64,000 nucleotides of DNA from Rhea pennata (taxonomy: Eukaryota > Chordata > Aves > Rheiformes > Rheidae). The stretch is taken from positions 3,757,501-3,821,500 of the forward strand of contig NC_084672.1 of NCBI RefSeq assembly GCF_028389875.1, given 5' to 3'. The notes under the pieces are model-generated. The model did no database searches. It was not told the DNA's origin and saw only the letters and a list, made by a program, of their open reading frames with translations. Within the stretch, counting starts at the first letter, position 1; the number at the start of each line of letters is the position of its first letter. Below are positions 12,801 to 22,900 of this stretch, one piece after another. Made by a program: the position numbers and the translations under genes.

Positions 12801-15800
12801 TGCCACTGCTATGCTCCAGGCTTTATGGCCAGCCTGGCTGCGAATCCCCACAGAGAGCAATGCAGCACCTCGCCTGCAGAGACTCGGGGGCCTGGAGCTG
12901 CCAGGGAGCAGGGTCTGACCTCCCTGTGCAAATCTCCTGGGAAGAGACACAGGAGCCTGTGAGGTCTGCAGAGAGGCAGCCTCAAAAAAAAGCAGCAGGG
13001 CTGGAGGTTGCTTGTTTCTGGCTGGTAAGGGTTGCACAGGCTGTGCATGAGCAGTAGAGGAAGCTGCCTCGCTCAGACCCACACGGGTCCCTGCCCGGCC
13101 TTTTGGCCACTGCAGTGGGCAGTGAGGCCAGCTTTGTGTTGCTCCGATCCGTCACCAGCACACTGTTGTCCTGGAATGCCGTCGGCTCCTGCCGGCGCTG
13201 CCCACCGCTGGCCAGAGTGCCCCCCTGCACACACACCACAGCGTCAGCAATGTCCTTCCAGTTGTTCCCTTCTACAGTTTCTTCAACTTAAAAATATCTT
13301 TGCCTTTTTCACCTGCTGGTACCACTGTGTTTCTATAAAAGAGAGAGCGCGTTTCTGGGCAACACTGACTTCTGTCCAGTTTCTGAAGCTGCTCAGTATT
13401 CCCTTTACATTCTGTCCTTTTTGCTTTTCGACTGTCCAGCTATTTTCCATTGTTAATGTTTTCATCTGCCCTCAAAATCATCGTAGATCTGATGATAATG
13501 TGATCTCTAGACAATTCTTGTTCAGTGGGGTGAATGTCATTTTTCATAAATGGCTGGATAGGACTAAATCCAAAATATTCATTGATCTTGTTGGCAAGTG
13601 TGGAACAGAACTGGCTTTTAATCCCTTGAGAAAATTATTCCCTTTCTAATTCTTATTCCAGTCAGTGTAAAGGTACTTCACTGCATTTATTTTTCTAGCC
13701 TTTTCTCTTCTTTTCCTGCATAAACATTTCTCAGTCTCAGTGCACAGAAGGCTTCTAATAATGCCATTTTAATCACTACAGTTTATTATCTAGTTGTAAC
13801 ATACTGTATCAGAAAAAGGCACCTCTGCTTTCCTGGCAATTTCAGCTCCTCTCCAGTATGCTTGCTGCCTCTGTCTGCTCCGCAGCTGAATTTAGCATCT
13901 CATCCCTTTTCCCAGCGGATGGCAGGTGCAGCTGCTGTGCCACTCCATGGAGTGGTTTAGGGGGCAAGAGCAAAACCTGTGCGTGCTTCAGAGCAGCAGC
14001 CGACCTCCCAGAGAGGTTGGCACGCTTCCAGCCCCCCAGTCCCTTCCCGAGGGACACCGCAGTGCCGCCACATCCCTTCCTGGTCTGGCGACCAGGATGC
14101 TGGGCCCTCGCTGGGCTCGTGCACCGCTGTGACCATCCCCATGGCCGCCTGTCTCACCCCCCTCTCCCCTGTCCCTGCAGAGCCAGGTGAGGTGGACTGC
14201 ACGGCCTGCGCCCAAGAGGTCTCAGCGCCGGAGTGGCGCTGCGTCGCTGCCTGCCCCGAGGGCTTCTACCCCGGCAACAGCCACGGGCTCCCCCACAAAG
14301 TCTGCAAGAGGTACAGTACCCTCCCGGCCCGGCCGACGTCCCGCGGGCAACGCCTTCGCCAGTGAGCGGAGCGAAGCGGGGCGGGATGGCGAGCGCAGGC
14401 ACGGAGCACAGCGATGGTAAAAATGCTGAAAACAGCTTGCAGCTGGAGCCGATTGCTAGGCAAACCAAAAAAGGTACGGGTGAGCCGGAGCAGCCGCCAG
14501 TGTTGCTCGCATGGTGTTGCCTTCAGCTCAACGGTTTCTGCAGGGGCAGGTAGTAACGGAGCGAAGAGGGACAAGCTCCCCTCCCATATGGATTTACGAG
14601 CAGCAAAACTGTGCTCTCCCCCACGGGAGATGTTCAGCCAAGATGTCTTCAGGCTACAGTGTGATGGGTTAACCCCAGGTCCTGGGGCTCTTAGAAGGTG
14701 TAGGAGGAACGCTGGTATTTATACAAGTATCCCAGCTTTCAGTCAAGCACGTTCAGGCACCCGGAGGCATGTCAAACATGAGTTGCTTGCTCCTTTTGCC
14801 CCCGGGTGCTGTGTAAGCAGTGTTTAGCCCATCCCTTTGCACCGCGTGGGGGCTGCGTGGTGAAGACAGAGAGAGGCTGTAAGAGAGCAATTTTCTCCTA
14901 CTCTTGGGCACTCGGCACTGTAAGTGGAGAGTGGGAGTCAAGTCAGCCTCATTAAAGTGAACATGAAAGTGAAGGATGAAAGGTGACTTTGAACATGCTG
15001 TCTTGCAGGGTAGTAGCAAACCCAGTTCCTGCCTCCTGGAAGGTTTTCTGGCTCATCTGACCCGTGCTGGCTCTCCAGCAAGGCGGAATGAGCAGCCAGG
15101 CTTTTCTCTCCAGATGTTTCGGGAATGGCAGTGCAGCAGCGGCTGCCATTCCTGTGTTGGGTATTTTCTCCAGGCAAACAAGGTACAAGCAGTGGGGGAG
15201 CCCATGTCCCGTTTGCAGCCCTTTTTTTCTAAATGGGATTGCTGAGGAAAACATATTTGTCCCTCCAAGCCCCAGCCGTTGCAACAGGAGAGCAGTTTGG
15301 GGATGTGGCTGCTGTGACTAGGAGCTGAGCTGGAACGCACTGAGCCTGTTTTTCCCAGGACAGCAGTAACTTTTGCAATTTTAGGTTCCTTGTTTTCCAC
15401 ATTGTTGGTTTGCTCTAGATTTGACAGTGCCTGCAGAGGCGTATTCTGGCAGGTAGTCCATTTAGGGTGGCCTAAGGCCAGGGGCTTGGGCTGGTTCAAA
15501 ACCACACTGGGTTTATTTCCCCAGGTGTGACGACCACTGCTTAGCCTGTGAAGGCTCCAGCGGGAATTGTGTCAAGTGTAAGGAAGGCTACAGCCTCCTC
15601 AGCGGCTCCTGTGTGACAAATGAGACCTGCACCAACGGTAAGTAGTTACGAGATAACCACAAGTACTGTGGTTATTCCACAGTTGCAAAAATGAGGGTTT
15701 CTGGGGACTCCCTCCATGGCCTAAAGCTACTGGGCTTTCTGGGGCACGGCTGCAGCAAGCTGCGCTCCGGCCGTGGTGAGCACAGCAGGTTACCGGGCAG

Positions 15801-16162
15801 AGCTGTGAATATCTGCCTGCCACTCAAATGCATGCGAGGATTTGCATTTCATTACATTTCAGTCTTGAGGCTAATTCTCCCACTCACTGCAAAGTTTCTT
15901 TATTCCTTCATTAAAACTATGTGAAGGAGCCCCTTTAAAAAGTGACTTCAGTTCTCTCTCTTCAAACGTAGGAAAGATTTGCACTGCCTGTTACGTGCAA
16001 TGTTTGTTTACTTAAAATGTTAATCTGCTCTCATTTTCTCTTGTTCCTTGCCTCGGCCTCTCAGCTGACAAGACTTTCTGTGAGATGGTGAAATCAAACA
16101 AGCTCTGTGAAAAGAAGCTGTTTGTGCAGTTCTGTTGTCAGACGTGTCTTATGGCTGGGTAA
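708..16162 (+). CDS. PCSK6: PCSK6 (PACE4) proprotein convertase, C-terminal nine coding exons (5' part outside window)
   Basis: Secreted or matrix-bound subtilisin-like convertase that cleaves precursors at paired basic residues. Exons: 708-844, 4231-4410, 6720-6822, 8085-8281, 9364-9451, 12067-12170, 14181-14310, 15525-15637, 16065-16162. All have AG/GT borders and join in one frame, giving 382 complete codons before TAA. Order of parts: end of the P domain ([19 protein letters not shown]), an acidic linker with five glutamates ([11 protein letters not shown]), furin-like Cys-rich repeats starting [18 protein letters not shown], and a C-terminal PLAC domain ([16 protein letters not shown]). 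The catalytic domain lies upstream of the window. The Cys-rich repeats and PLAC domain are known to tether PACE4 to cell-surface proteoglycans and TIMPs. The long Cys-rich tail and PLAC domain exclude furin and PCSK7. PCSK5 is the nearest alternative, but the remembered PACE4 sequence and the SNRPA1 neighbour favour PCSK6. Confidence 0.95.
845..4230 (+). other. PCSK6: PCSK6 intron, no gene seen
   Basis: A 3.4-kb intron. It holds short GC-rich open frames on both strands with no recognisable product, an A-run near 3270-3281, and otherwise unique-looking sequence. It ends with acceptor TCTACTGCAG. Confidence 0.7.
4231..4410 (+). CDS. PCSK6: PCSK6 exon: last P-domain strand and acidic linker
   Basis: Phase-1 entry. 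Reads [20 protein letters not shown], then a Ser/Arg stretch and a linker rich in Glu ([14 protein letters not shown]). The donor is GTAAGT. The glutamate run comes from a GAG repeat at about 4389-4402. Position and phase match the exon joining P domain and Cys-rich region in PACE4. Confidence 0.94.
4411..6719 (+). other. PCSK6: PCSK6 intron, contains a 251-codon open frame judged non-coding
   Basis: A 2.3-kb intron. A + strand frame at 5411-6166 stays open for 251 codons, but its composition follows GC content, it shows no family motif, and it has no splice context. No mobile element was recognised. Confidence 0.65.
6720..6822 (+). CDS. PCSK6: PCSK6 exon: first furin-like Cys repeat
   Basis: The acceptor is CTGTCTTGAAG. 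Reads [20 protein letters not shown], then [14 protein letters not shown], and ends on AG before donor GTAACA. An in-frame TGA at 6698-6700, just upstream, forces the exon to start after it. The 13-residue insert present in some human isoforms before this Cys repeat is absent from this junction. Confidence 0.93.
6823..8084 (+). other. PCSK6: PCSK6 intron, nothing recognised
   Basis: A 1.26-kb intron. Apart from a short GGT repeat near 7446 and an AAGTAAATAAG-type AT-rich repeat at about 7530-7572, no structure was recognised. Confidence 0.65.
8085..8281 (+). CDS. PCSK6: PCSK6 exon: furin-like Cys repeats 1-2
   Basis: Reads (R)[53 protein letters not shown] and [12 protein letters not shown]. 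Nearly all cysteines fall at the spacing expected of furin-like repeats. The donor GTAAGG follows a single C that completes Arg with the next exon. Confidence 0.95.
8282..9363 (+). other. PCSK6: PCSK6 intron, nothing recognised
   Basis: A 1.08-kb intron with no recognisable gene or repeat. It ends in a T-rich tract and acceptor TTTTTTGGAAG. Confidence 0.65.
9364..9451 (+). CDS. PCSK6: PCSK6 exon: furin-like Cys repeat
   Basis: Reads (R)[14 protein letters not shown], then [14 protein letters not shown], ending on AG before donor GTAAAA. It carries six cysteines and matches the PACE4 repeat order. Confidence 0.94.
9452..12066 (+). other. PCSK6: PCSK6 intron, contains a 259-codon antisense open frame judged non-coding
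   Basis: A 2.6-kb intron. A minus-strand frame at 11510-12289 is open for 259 codons but overlaps the real exon 12067-12170 on the other strand and has no recognisable domain. No repeat family was recognised. Confidence 0.65.
12067..12170 (+). CDS. PCSK6: PCSK6 exon: furin-like Cys repeat
   Basis: The acceptor is CTTTCCCAACAG. Reads (S)[20 protein letters not shown], then [14 protein letters not shown], ending in phase 1 before donor GTACGT. Confidence 0.92.
12171..14180 (+). other. PCSK6: PCSK6 intron, nothing recognised
   Basis: A 2.0-kb intron, GC-rich at both ends and AT-rich in the middle (about 13270-13860). No gene or repeat family was recognised. Confidence 0.65.
14181..14310 (+). 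CDS. PCSK6: PCSK6 exon: furin-like Cys repeat
   Basis: Reads (G)[36 protein letters not shown] and LPHKVCK, ending AG before donor GTACAG. The GFYP...GLPHKVC string is characteristic of PACE4. Confidence 0.94.
14311..15524 (+). other. PCSK6: PCSK6 intron, nothing firm recognised
   Basis: A 1.2-kb intron. A stretch near 14660 (GTGATGGGTTAACCCCAGG) weakly recalls the start of some avian ERV LTRs, but the match is not sustained, so it is not called. Confidence 0.6.
15525..15637 (+). CDS. PCSK6: PCSK6 exon: last furin-like Cys repeat
   Basis: The acceptor is TTTATTTCCCCAG. Reads (R)[29 protein letters not shown] and VTNETCTN, ending in phase 1 before donor GTAAGT. NET is a possible N-glycosylation sequon. 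Confidence 0.94.
16065..16162 (+). CDS. PCSK6: PCSK6 terminal coding exon: PLAC domain and stop
   Basis: The acceptor is CTCGGCCTCTCAG. Reads (A)[19 protein letters not shown], then [12 protein letters not shown], then TAA at 16160-16162. The six-cysteine PLAC pattern and the short C-terminus after it match PACE4. Confidence 0.95.
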
Positions 16163-16909
16163 AGTTCAGCAGCTGCATCCAGGACTTCCACCAACTGCCA
16201 GCCCAGTTTTGCCAAATGTTTAGGACAAAAGTTTATTTTTTCAGCTTCGGGAGAGTTTACATGGTGCTGTCAAGCATTCGCTTATAAGTTTGATAGCTTT
16301 AATATCACTGTTGGTGTGTTTCTATAGCAATATGTTAAGCTGAGAGTGGATCGTTCTCTGAAAGGTCAAGTCCCAAAAGGCACCAAGTAAGCGGTGATAT
16401 TAACACTCTCAAACTCTCCTTGTGAGTAGGGACCAATGCATGATCCATGTACCCAAGCTTGGTTCTTCGCAGAAATCCTGCTGATTTACCCATTCAGAGT
16501 GGCTGGCAGGAGCCCACACTGCAAAGGATGCGAGACTTCACCTGTTGGCGAAGGAAGAGCCTTTTGTGCATCAACTCTCGGTAGCCTCTTCTGCTAGGCG
16601 ACAACCGACACAAATCCGCATTACAAAAGAGCAGCGCCTGTGTTCTGTACATATGTAAAACGATGAATTGGGTAGTCTGCCAGACTAGTGCTCTAAAGCC
16701 AGCTCTGGGACTCCTTTTCAGATTCAGTCATTAGCTGTTTCTCTCTGGCCATGAACAGGGCAATAACTGGAGATTTGAGGACCAAAGGAGAGCTGATCTA
16801 AATAACTTTGCAGGCCTGTTAGCCCAGCAAGTCCGTCAGGGCTTTGCTCAGTGTGCTAGGGCACGCAAGCAAAACTCCTGTGCCTACACGAGTCCTGTGG
16901 ACTCAGGGC

Positions 16910-16923
16910 GGGGGGGGGGGGGG
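16910..16923 (+). repeat. G14 homopolymer
   Basis: Uninterrupted run of 14 G in the PCSK6 3'UTR region. It is likely length-variable and a sequencing difficulty. Confidence 0.9.
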
Positions 16924-17760
16924 TCCGTCCACATGGATCAGCCTGTGGGATCCCAGCCTTATCACTACATGTATTTTCCTTCTGAAACTGCTAGTAAATT
17001 GTTGATTAAGTTCTTAACTGAGCTAGATCCTTCCTCTCTGAGCTAAACGAGATAGTTTCCTCGTTCATATCTTCCAGCATCTTGCATTGTGATCCTTCCC
17101 ATGTTTTTGCTGGGTATACTCAACTCTCAAAAAATCCTCCTATTCACAGCAGTGATTTTTCTTGAGCATCCATTTCCAAATGGAGATATTCCAGAGATCC
17201 AGCCAGGAAAGTCTAAATACTACGAAACCCTCCCACAAAACAAACTTTTTCATGCTCTCTCTTAATAGTATGTCAGGTGGTGTTTATATAATTGTGTTTA
17301 AAATATCCTTGGCTATGTTGTTTTACAGATTTTTTTTAAAAAATAACTTATACAGTCCTTGTTTTTCTCCATAGATTATTTTTTGTATGGGGAGCGGGGA
17401 ATCTTTTGTCTTACATCCTTCTCTTTGCAGCCTCTCTCCAACCTTGCGGAGATGCTCTTTTCACCAGACATATGTAAACAATTATTTCCTATGCTGCATG
17501 TTCTGATTTTCATTGTTAATAGTTTTAACAAGTTAAACCTTTTGCCAATGAAATTCACAGTACAAACTGTCACCAGTTCCTTTTGGAGCTGGCATAATCC
17601 CTGCTTGGTTTTGGTTGCAATGATGCACACCCTGCCTGGGCTTGCCCACCAGAGCTTACCTTGGCCAGGTGAAGAGGAGAGAGACAAACTGTCAACGGTC
17701 CTAACCTGAGTGGACCAAAACCAAGTCAAGATGGAGCTTTGGTGAACTGACCTTTACATT

Positions 17761-17766
17761 AATAAA
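17761..17766 (+). terminator. PCSK6: PolyA signal AATAAA, probable PCSK6 3' end
   Basis: Canonical hexamer about 1.6 kb after the PCSK6 stop, with a GT/T-rich downstream element within 40 bases. Confidence 0.5.
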
Positions 17767-17785
17767 CTATTGATCTCCCCTGACA

Positions 17786-19715
17786 AATGAGTCTGTGCTC
17801 TTTCCAAATACAGCGTGGTCACTATCCCAACCAGAGGCAGGCGAGGGCTGTGATGTACCACGTGTCTTTATTTTGCTGGACAAGGAAGCTGTCATATTCG
17901 GAGCTCCTGATCAGCCGCAGAGCATCTGTGGGCAATATTGCTTATGAACTGCATCTGCAAAAACTTCACACATCTATTCTCATAAAGGTCTTTCACCTTC
18001 AGAAGAAATACACATCCTGAATAGTCTCCCGTAGTCACAGATCTCCAGGGCCCTCAATGAGAATTGACCCTACTATGGCTTCACTATTGGTGCTGGTATT
18101 GTATTTTCACCCTGAACGCTGTGTGCATGGAGGGCTGGATCCCAAACAGAGCGTTGCAGGCTGTAGGCACAGGCAGCTGCTCTGCCGAGGCTTTCCTCCC
18201 CTTTCCCACCCATCCGTGGCCCCCTCACAGCCCTGCCACATCCCTGGTCACAGCACAGAGCTGGTGGCCTCGGGGCCCACCTCCCTACTGCCAGCTGGTA
18301 AAGGCGAGGAGATGCTGGTGTGAGGGAGCTCTGGAGCCCTTTGGTTTTTACTTTGTTGGTTTTGCAGTGTTTCATCGGGGCGGGTGCCTAGGGTAGTCCC
18401 TGGGCATCTGGAATTGAGCTGTGTAAGTGTGAAGAAAGAAAATAAATGAACCCTCCCACAAGGGAAGGTGCTCTCTGAGGTGTGCTGCTCTGAGCTTGTG
18501 TGTCTTCTAGATCTTCACATCTATCAGATGATAAGTGTGAATTAATCAGATGGTTTATCACATACTGATTCCTTCTGTTGCTCCAGCATCCTCCCCTTGG
18601 TCTTGGGCCAAACCAGAGGTTAGAAGTGAGATGAAATGCTGCTGCCTTCTGCTATTTAGGCTATAAAAAAATCCTTTTAATTCTGTTGCTGTGTCACACA
18701 GTCAGAAATGGGAGCTGTGAATGAAGAGCACTGTGTCAGCTTTGACTCTCAGTTCTCTGGCTCACAGTGGCTGCCTGTAAATACTGTTCAGTGGTATATT
18801 TAGATGTACTGAAATGCTAAAAAAAAGATGTTTACCCTTACATCTTTGGCATAACTTAAAATACACACTGGGTGAAGCAATGCAATTTAAGATGACCGAT
18901 CTCCAGCAGTCTCAGCTTTATCCTGCTTCCACTGCCCTTAGGAATTACAGTCTGCGGTGGACAGTGCCAAGAAGACCAAATTCTGTGCAGTTTGGCTTAT
19001 GCATCGAAATCAGTTCCCAGTGTTTCCCAGGGCACTACCTAACTCCCTCAGAAATCATTCTTGGAAAGTAATAAAATTCAGATTATTTATCCAAACTATT
19101 GCAGTGCTTGCTCAGAGCTATTAAAGTCCCTCTGACATCAGTATGCTCAAAGGATCAAAGTGGCTGTGTCTTCAAGATAAATGCATATTTAGTCAATTTA
19201 TTAAAACACATTTCTCTCTTGTCTCTTGGCGCCAGTGACAAATCTGTAATAGCTGTTTTTTGGAAAAACTTCTTAGAGTAGCCTGACTCCTCGTTCGCTG
19301 TTTGGCTGTGGGGGCACGTCCACAGCTATCTGCTGTTTTGCAGCCAGCAGGTGGGGCGCACGCATCTCAAAAATCGTTGTTTTGACTTTCCATTACAAGG
19401 AAGGGGCCATCAAGAGTTCGTGGACAGCCTCCGAAGCCAAGAACCCGGCTGCTCGCTGGCCCGTTAGAGCTAGAAAGCTGCGCTGTGGCCCAGGGTGCTG
19501 CAGGCGGAAGGGCCGCGCTCCGGCAGCCTCGTCCCGGGCGGGACCTGCTTTCCAGGGGCCTGAATCCGCCTTCAGCCCACGTCCGACACGGCTCGGGACC
19601 GCGCTGCCTTCCCCACCGCACGAGCCCCGAGCGCCCCGTGGCAGGTGCTGCGAGTTCTTCCTCTCTGCCCCGACGCCTCTCACAGAAACGCGCGTGCCCC
19701 GAACACCCGCCTTAG
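17786..19715. other. PCSK6-SNRPA1 intergenic region
   Basis: About 1.9 kb with no recognisable gene. Open frames are short and of ordinary composition. A second AATAAA lies at about 18440. Composition turns strongly GC-rich after about 19440 as the SNRPA1 promoter region begins. Confidence 0.6.
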
Positions 19716-19895
19716 ACCGGCGCGGGGGGGCGTGGTTTGGCGCGAGGGGGCGTGGTTTGGCGCGAGGGGGCGTGGTTTGGCGCGAGGGGGCGTGGTTTGG
19801 GTGGGGGCGGAGCCTGCCCGCTCGTGGGCTCGGTGCTCGGCTGGCGAGGCTGGCGCGCGGGCCGGCGGCGGCGTGGCGGCGGCGGCGGCGGCAGG
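19716..19895 (+). promoter_or_regulatory. SNRPA1: SNRPA1 promoter: 20-bp tandem array of Sp/KLF and E2F-like motifs plus GC box
   Basis: Four head-to-tail copies of a 20-bp unit (CGCGAGGGGGCGTGGTTTGG) fill 19721-19800; the first copy is slightly diverged. Each holds GGGGGCGTGG, a Sp/KLF-type site. Each of the three unit junctions creates TTTGGCGCG (19736-19744, 19756-19764, 19776-19784), which matches the E2F consensus TTTSGCGC. A GC box GGGGGCGGAG follows at about 19803. The array ends about 95 bases before the ATG. Motif identity is seen; factor binding is inferred. Confidence 0.7.
19721..19800 (+). repeat. Tandem repeat, 20-bp unit x4
   Basis: Three copies are identical and the first differs in the CGCG(A/G)GGGGG part. 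Near-perfect identity suggests recent expansion or active homogenisation. Confidence 0.95.
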
Positions 19896-19977
19896 ATGGT
19901 GAAGCTCACGGCGGAGCTGATCGAGCAGGCGGCGCAGTACACGAACGCCGTGCGCGACCGCGAGCTCGACCTGCGCG
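19896..19977 (+). CDS. SNRPA1: SNRPA1 exon 1 (start codon)
   Basis: ATG after a GGC-repeat leader; reads MVKLTAELIEQAAQYTNAVR then DRELDLR plus one base before donor GTGCGC. The start is fixed by the conserved N-terminus. Confidence 0.96.
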
Positions 19978-22900
19978 GTGCGCGGCGGCCGCGGCGGGCC
20001 CGGGCCGGGCCGGGCGGCGGGAGGGGCCTGGGCCTGGGCCGGGCGGCGGGCCTGGCCGGCGGGCCTGGCCGGGCCCGCGGCGGGGCCTGTCGCGGGGGGG
20101 GGGGCGGGAGAGGGGCCCGGCGGGGCCGGGGGCGTGGGGGCCAGCGGGGCCTGGCGGGTCGGGGATGCGGGGCCCGGGGATGTGGGGCTGGAAGGGCCGG
20201 GGATGTGGGGCCTGGCAGGCCTGGGGATGTGGGGCCTGGAGGGGCCTGGGGATGTGGGGCTGGAAGGGCCTGGGGATGCGGGGCCTTGAGGGGCCTGGGG
20301 ATGTGGGGTCTGGCAGGCAGGGGATGTTGAGCCTGGAGGGAGCTGGGGATGTGGGGCCTGGGGGGGGGGGGCTGAGGATGTGGGGCCTGGGGATGTGGGG
20401 GCCAGTAAGACCGGGGATGGGGGTCTGGCAGGGCCCAGTGGGGCCAGGGATGTGGGGGCCCCTTTGCTGACTTCCCTTCTTGGACACCATCTGACTCCTG
20501 TGTGGCACTTGCTCCCCAGGCTATAAAATCCCCGTTATCGAGAACCTGGGTGCCACTCTGGACCAGTTTGATGCAATTGACTTCTCTGACAACGAGATCC
20601 GTAAGCTGGATGGGTTCCCTTTGCTGAGACGGCTGAAAACTCTCCTGATGAACAACAACCGGATTTGGTGAGCGGTTGTGCTTTGGCCAGTGGGTAGTGG
20701 AACATGCTCTTGGGAAGCGAAGAGTCCCAGGTGCGTGTCCATCTTCCGGTGGTGGTTGTAGAAGAGCAGTTTGCTTCGGTGGAAGAACCGACACCCAGCA
20801 GCAGCGAGCGCTGTTGAAGCCCTGTTCAATTTGCCTGTTTCGTGCATTGCAAAAATCTGTCCAAGGTCAGCATTCATTTTTCAGAGGGAACGGTAAGATT
20901 CAGGGCTTGGAATTTGCCCAGAATTAGAGACTTGGGGCTTGTTTACCATCCCCATGGTTAGGCAATAACGAAAATAAATCAAGCTCTCCTAAGGAGACCG
21001 GCGATACCTGCAAACGCATGCTGCCGTGACTCATGTGTTGCATCTCTCTGGCAGAGAACGTTTGGTGTTCTCTGCCAGCCTTATATGAAGAAGTATTATA
21101 GTCAATGCCAACCCAAACTTCTGCCGGTCAGACTCGGTTGTTCTAGAATGAGAAGCTCTAGATTATAATATTTCTTTGCATCTTTGCTCTATTCTTACTT
21201 TTCAGCCTGAATAAACTTTCACTTTCTGTTTTCCTCTAGTCGGATTGGTGAGGGACTTGAACAGGCCCTACCCTCTCTCAGGGAGCTCATTCTTACCAAC
21301 AATAACATTGCTGAATTGGTAAGCTATAAGTACTGAACAAATCTAAACAAACTTAAGTTGGATGTATACTATCTTTATAATTAACCCTCTTTGTCTGTGG
21401 GGCAGGTTTAGCTCAGTTGGTCAGAGCGTGGTGCTGCTAACACCAAGGTCGCGGGTTCAGTCCCCGTACGGGGCTGTGCTGAGGGTTGGTACCTTCCAAC
21501 CTTACCATTCTATGAGTCTATGTTTAGGACAATATCATATTATTTTAGTAGTACTTGTGGCGTATCTATTTTAATGAATATGATCTGTGGTGTGCAGCGA
21601 GTGGAACAGTATTTACAAAATCTTCATGAGTTTCCTGTTAAACTAATTGTAGTAATTCTAATTGTTCTCTAACGTAGATAGGAGATTCTAGTAAAAGCCT
21701 TCAGAAAGAGATTTAATTACTTTCTACTTAAATATTTTTAGCTCTAGGTTTTGAAGGAAGAAACAAAGTTTCTGATTTTTAGCAAATATGAAATACTCTT
21801 TTAAAACTTATTTCAGATAATTTACACCAAGGTAGGAATCCTAAGCACCGTATTTCTTACATTCTCCCTTTGAATTATGTAATAGGTAACAAAGAGCATG
21901 AATGTAACTTCGTTGGTAACTGTATTATTATACTGTTAGGCAGATCTGAGTCTTTTGTGTAGAATTTGAACAGAGTTAATAGCTAGTATGCTTACAGTTT
22001 TCTGTCTATTTATTTGGTTGTAAGACTGAAACACATTTTGTTACTTATTTAAATGTATTTTGAATGTATGTTTTTCATAGTGGGAATCAAGACTCTTAAG
22101 GGCAGTTGACTCTATCAGATTTTTGTACAGTATAATTACTTGCAACATTATTGACTTACTACAGTTGTCCTATCTGGTAGTACAAATACTACTCTATTTG
22201 CCAGTGTTTTCAAAAAAGTAAGCTTGAAATGAACTGGGGTTTTTTGTTTGTTTGTTTGTTTGTTTTTGTTTTTTGTTACTGCTTCTGTATCAGAGTAAGG
22301 GCTGCTAGAATTTTAGGAAGCTTGCTCTTGTTAAATAGATTTTTGATTTTGTACTGTGTTTCCATTTATGTAGGGTGAACTGGATCCGTTATCAACTATT
22401 AAATCGTTGACTTATCTGAGGTAAGTAATCTTGAAAAGCAAAACTACTCTTTCTATGCTCCTCTTTTGGCCTAGCTCTTTGTTTCAGTCTGAAACACTCT
22501 CCTTTCTTCTGGGCTGGGACAGATTCTTTATACTTAAAAGTTGAATCAATAAACAGCATTTCCCCTAGACTACATACACAGTATTTAATGGGCAAGGTTT
22601 TGTATTACTGTCAGACTGTAAAACAATGAGAAGGAGATGTTACGTTTCTATAAACTGGTATACAAGCACTGCAATAACCTTAGCCTTTGAAAAAAATAAA
22701 AAATGAAGTTTTAAACTGTTATTTCTAAAATGCATGTGACTTTTCAGTGCAAGAACTTTTCAGTGAATATTATTAAATTGATCATGAGGGACAAAAAAAA
22801 GCCCCCATCTGTCGTACAATTTTTTTATTGATTGGTGTGTGGTTAGGAAATGTGATGGATTCATTATTTGTATTTTTAAAGATGCTTTGGGGTTGTTCTT

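Larger units (their letters stand above)
16163..17785 (+). other. PCSK6: PCSK6 3' untranslated region (probable extent)
   Basis: Sequence after the PCSK6 stop with no coding signal. The first good AATAAA is at 17761-17766, followed by a GT/T-rich stretch (TGAGTCTGTGCTCTTTCC), suggesting a 3'UTR of about 1.6 kb. A G14 run lies at 16910-16923. The end is inferred, and earlier variant signals may be used. Confidence 0.55.

Noticed and set aside
14658-14700. Possible start of an avian ERV LTR (GTGATGGGTTAACCCCAGG)
   Set aside because: Similarity stops after about 15-20 bases; no target duplication, no LTR partner and no polyA signal found.
19712-20794. 360-codon minus-strand open frame, proline-rich with PHPQAP/GPTSP repeats
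   Set aside because: It is the reverse reading of the SNRPA1 promoter array, exons 1-2 and the intron-1 minisatellite. The repeat peptide follows from the DNA repeat and there is no independent coding evidence.
21400-21476. Functional tRNA gene
   Set aside because: The B box is altered, the acceptor stem is poorly paired, the anticodon does not fit the body, and a CR1-like tail follows, so a SINE is the better call.
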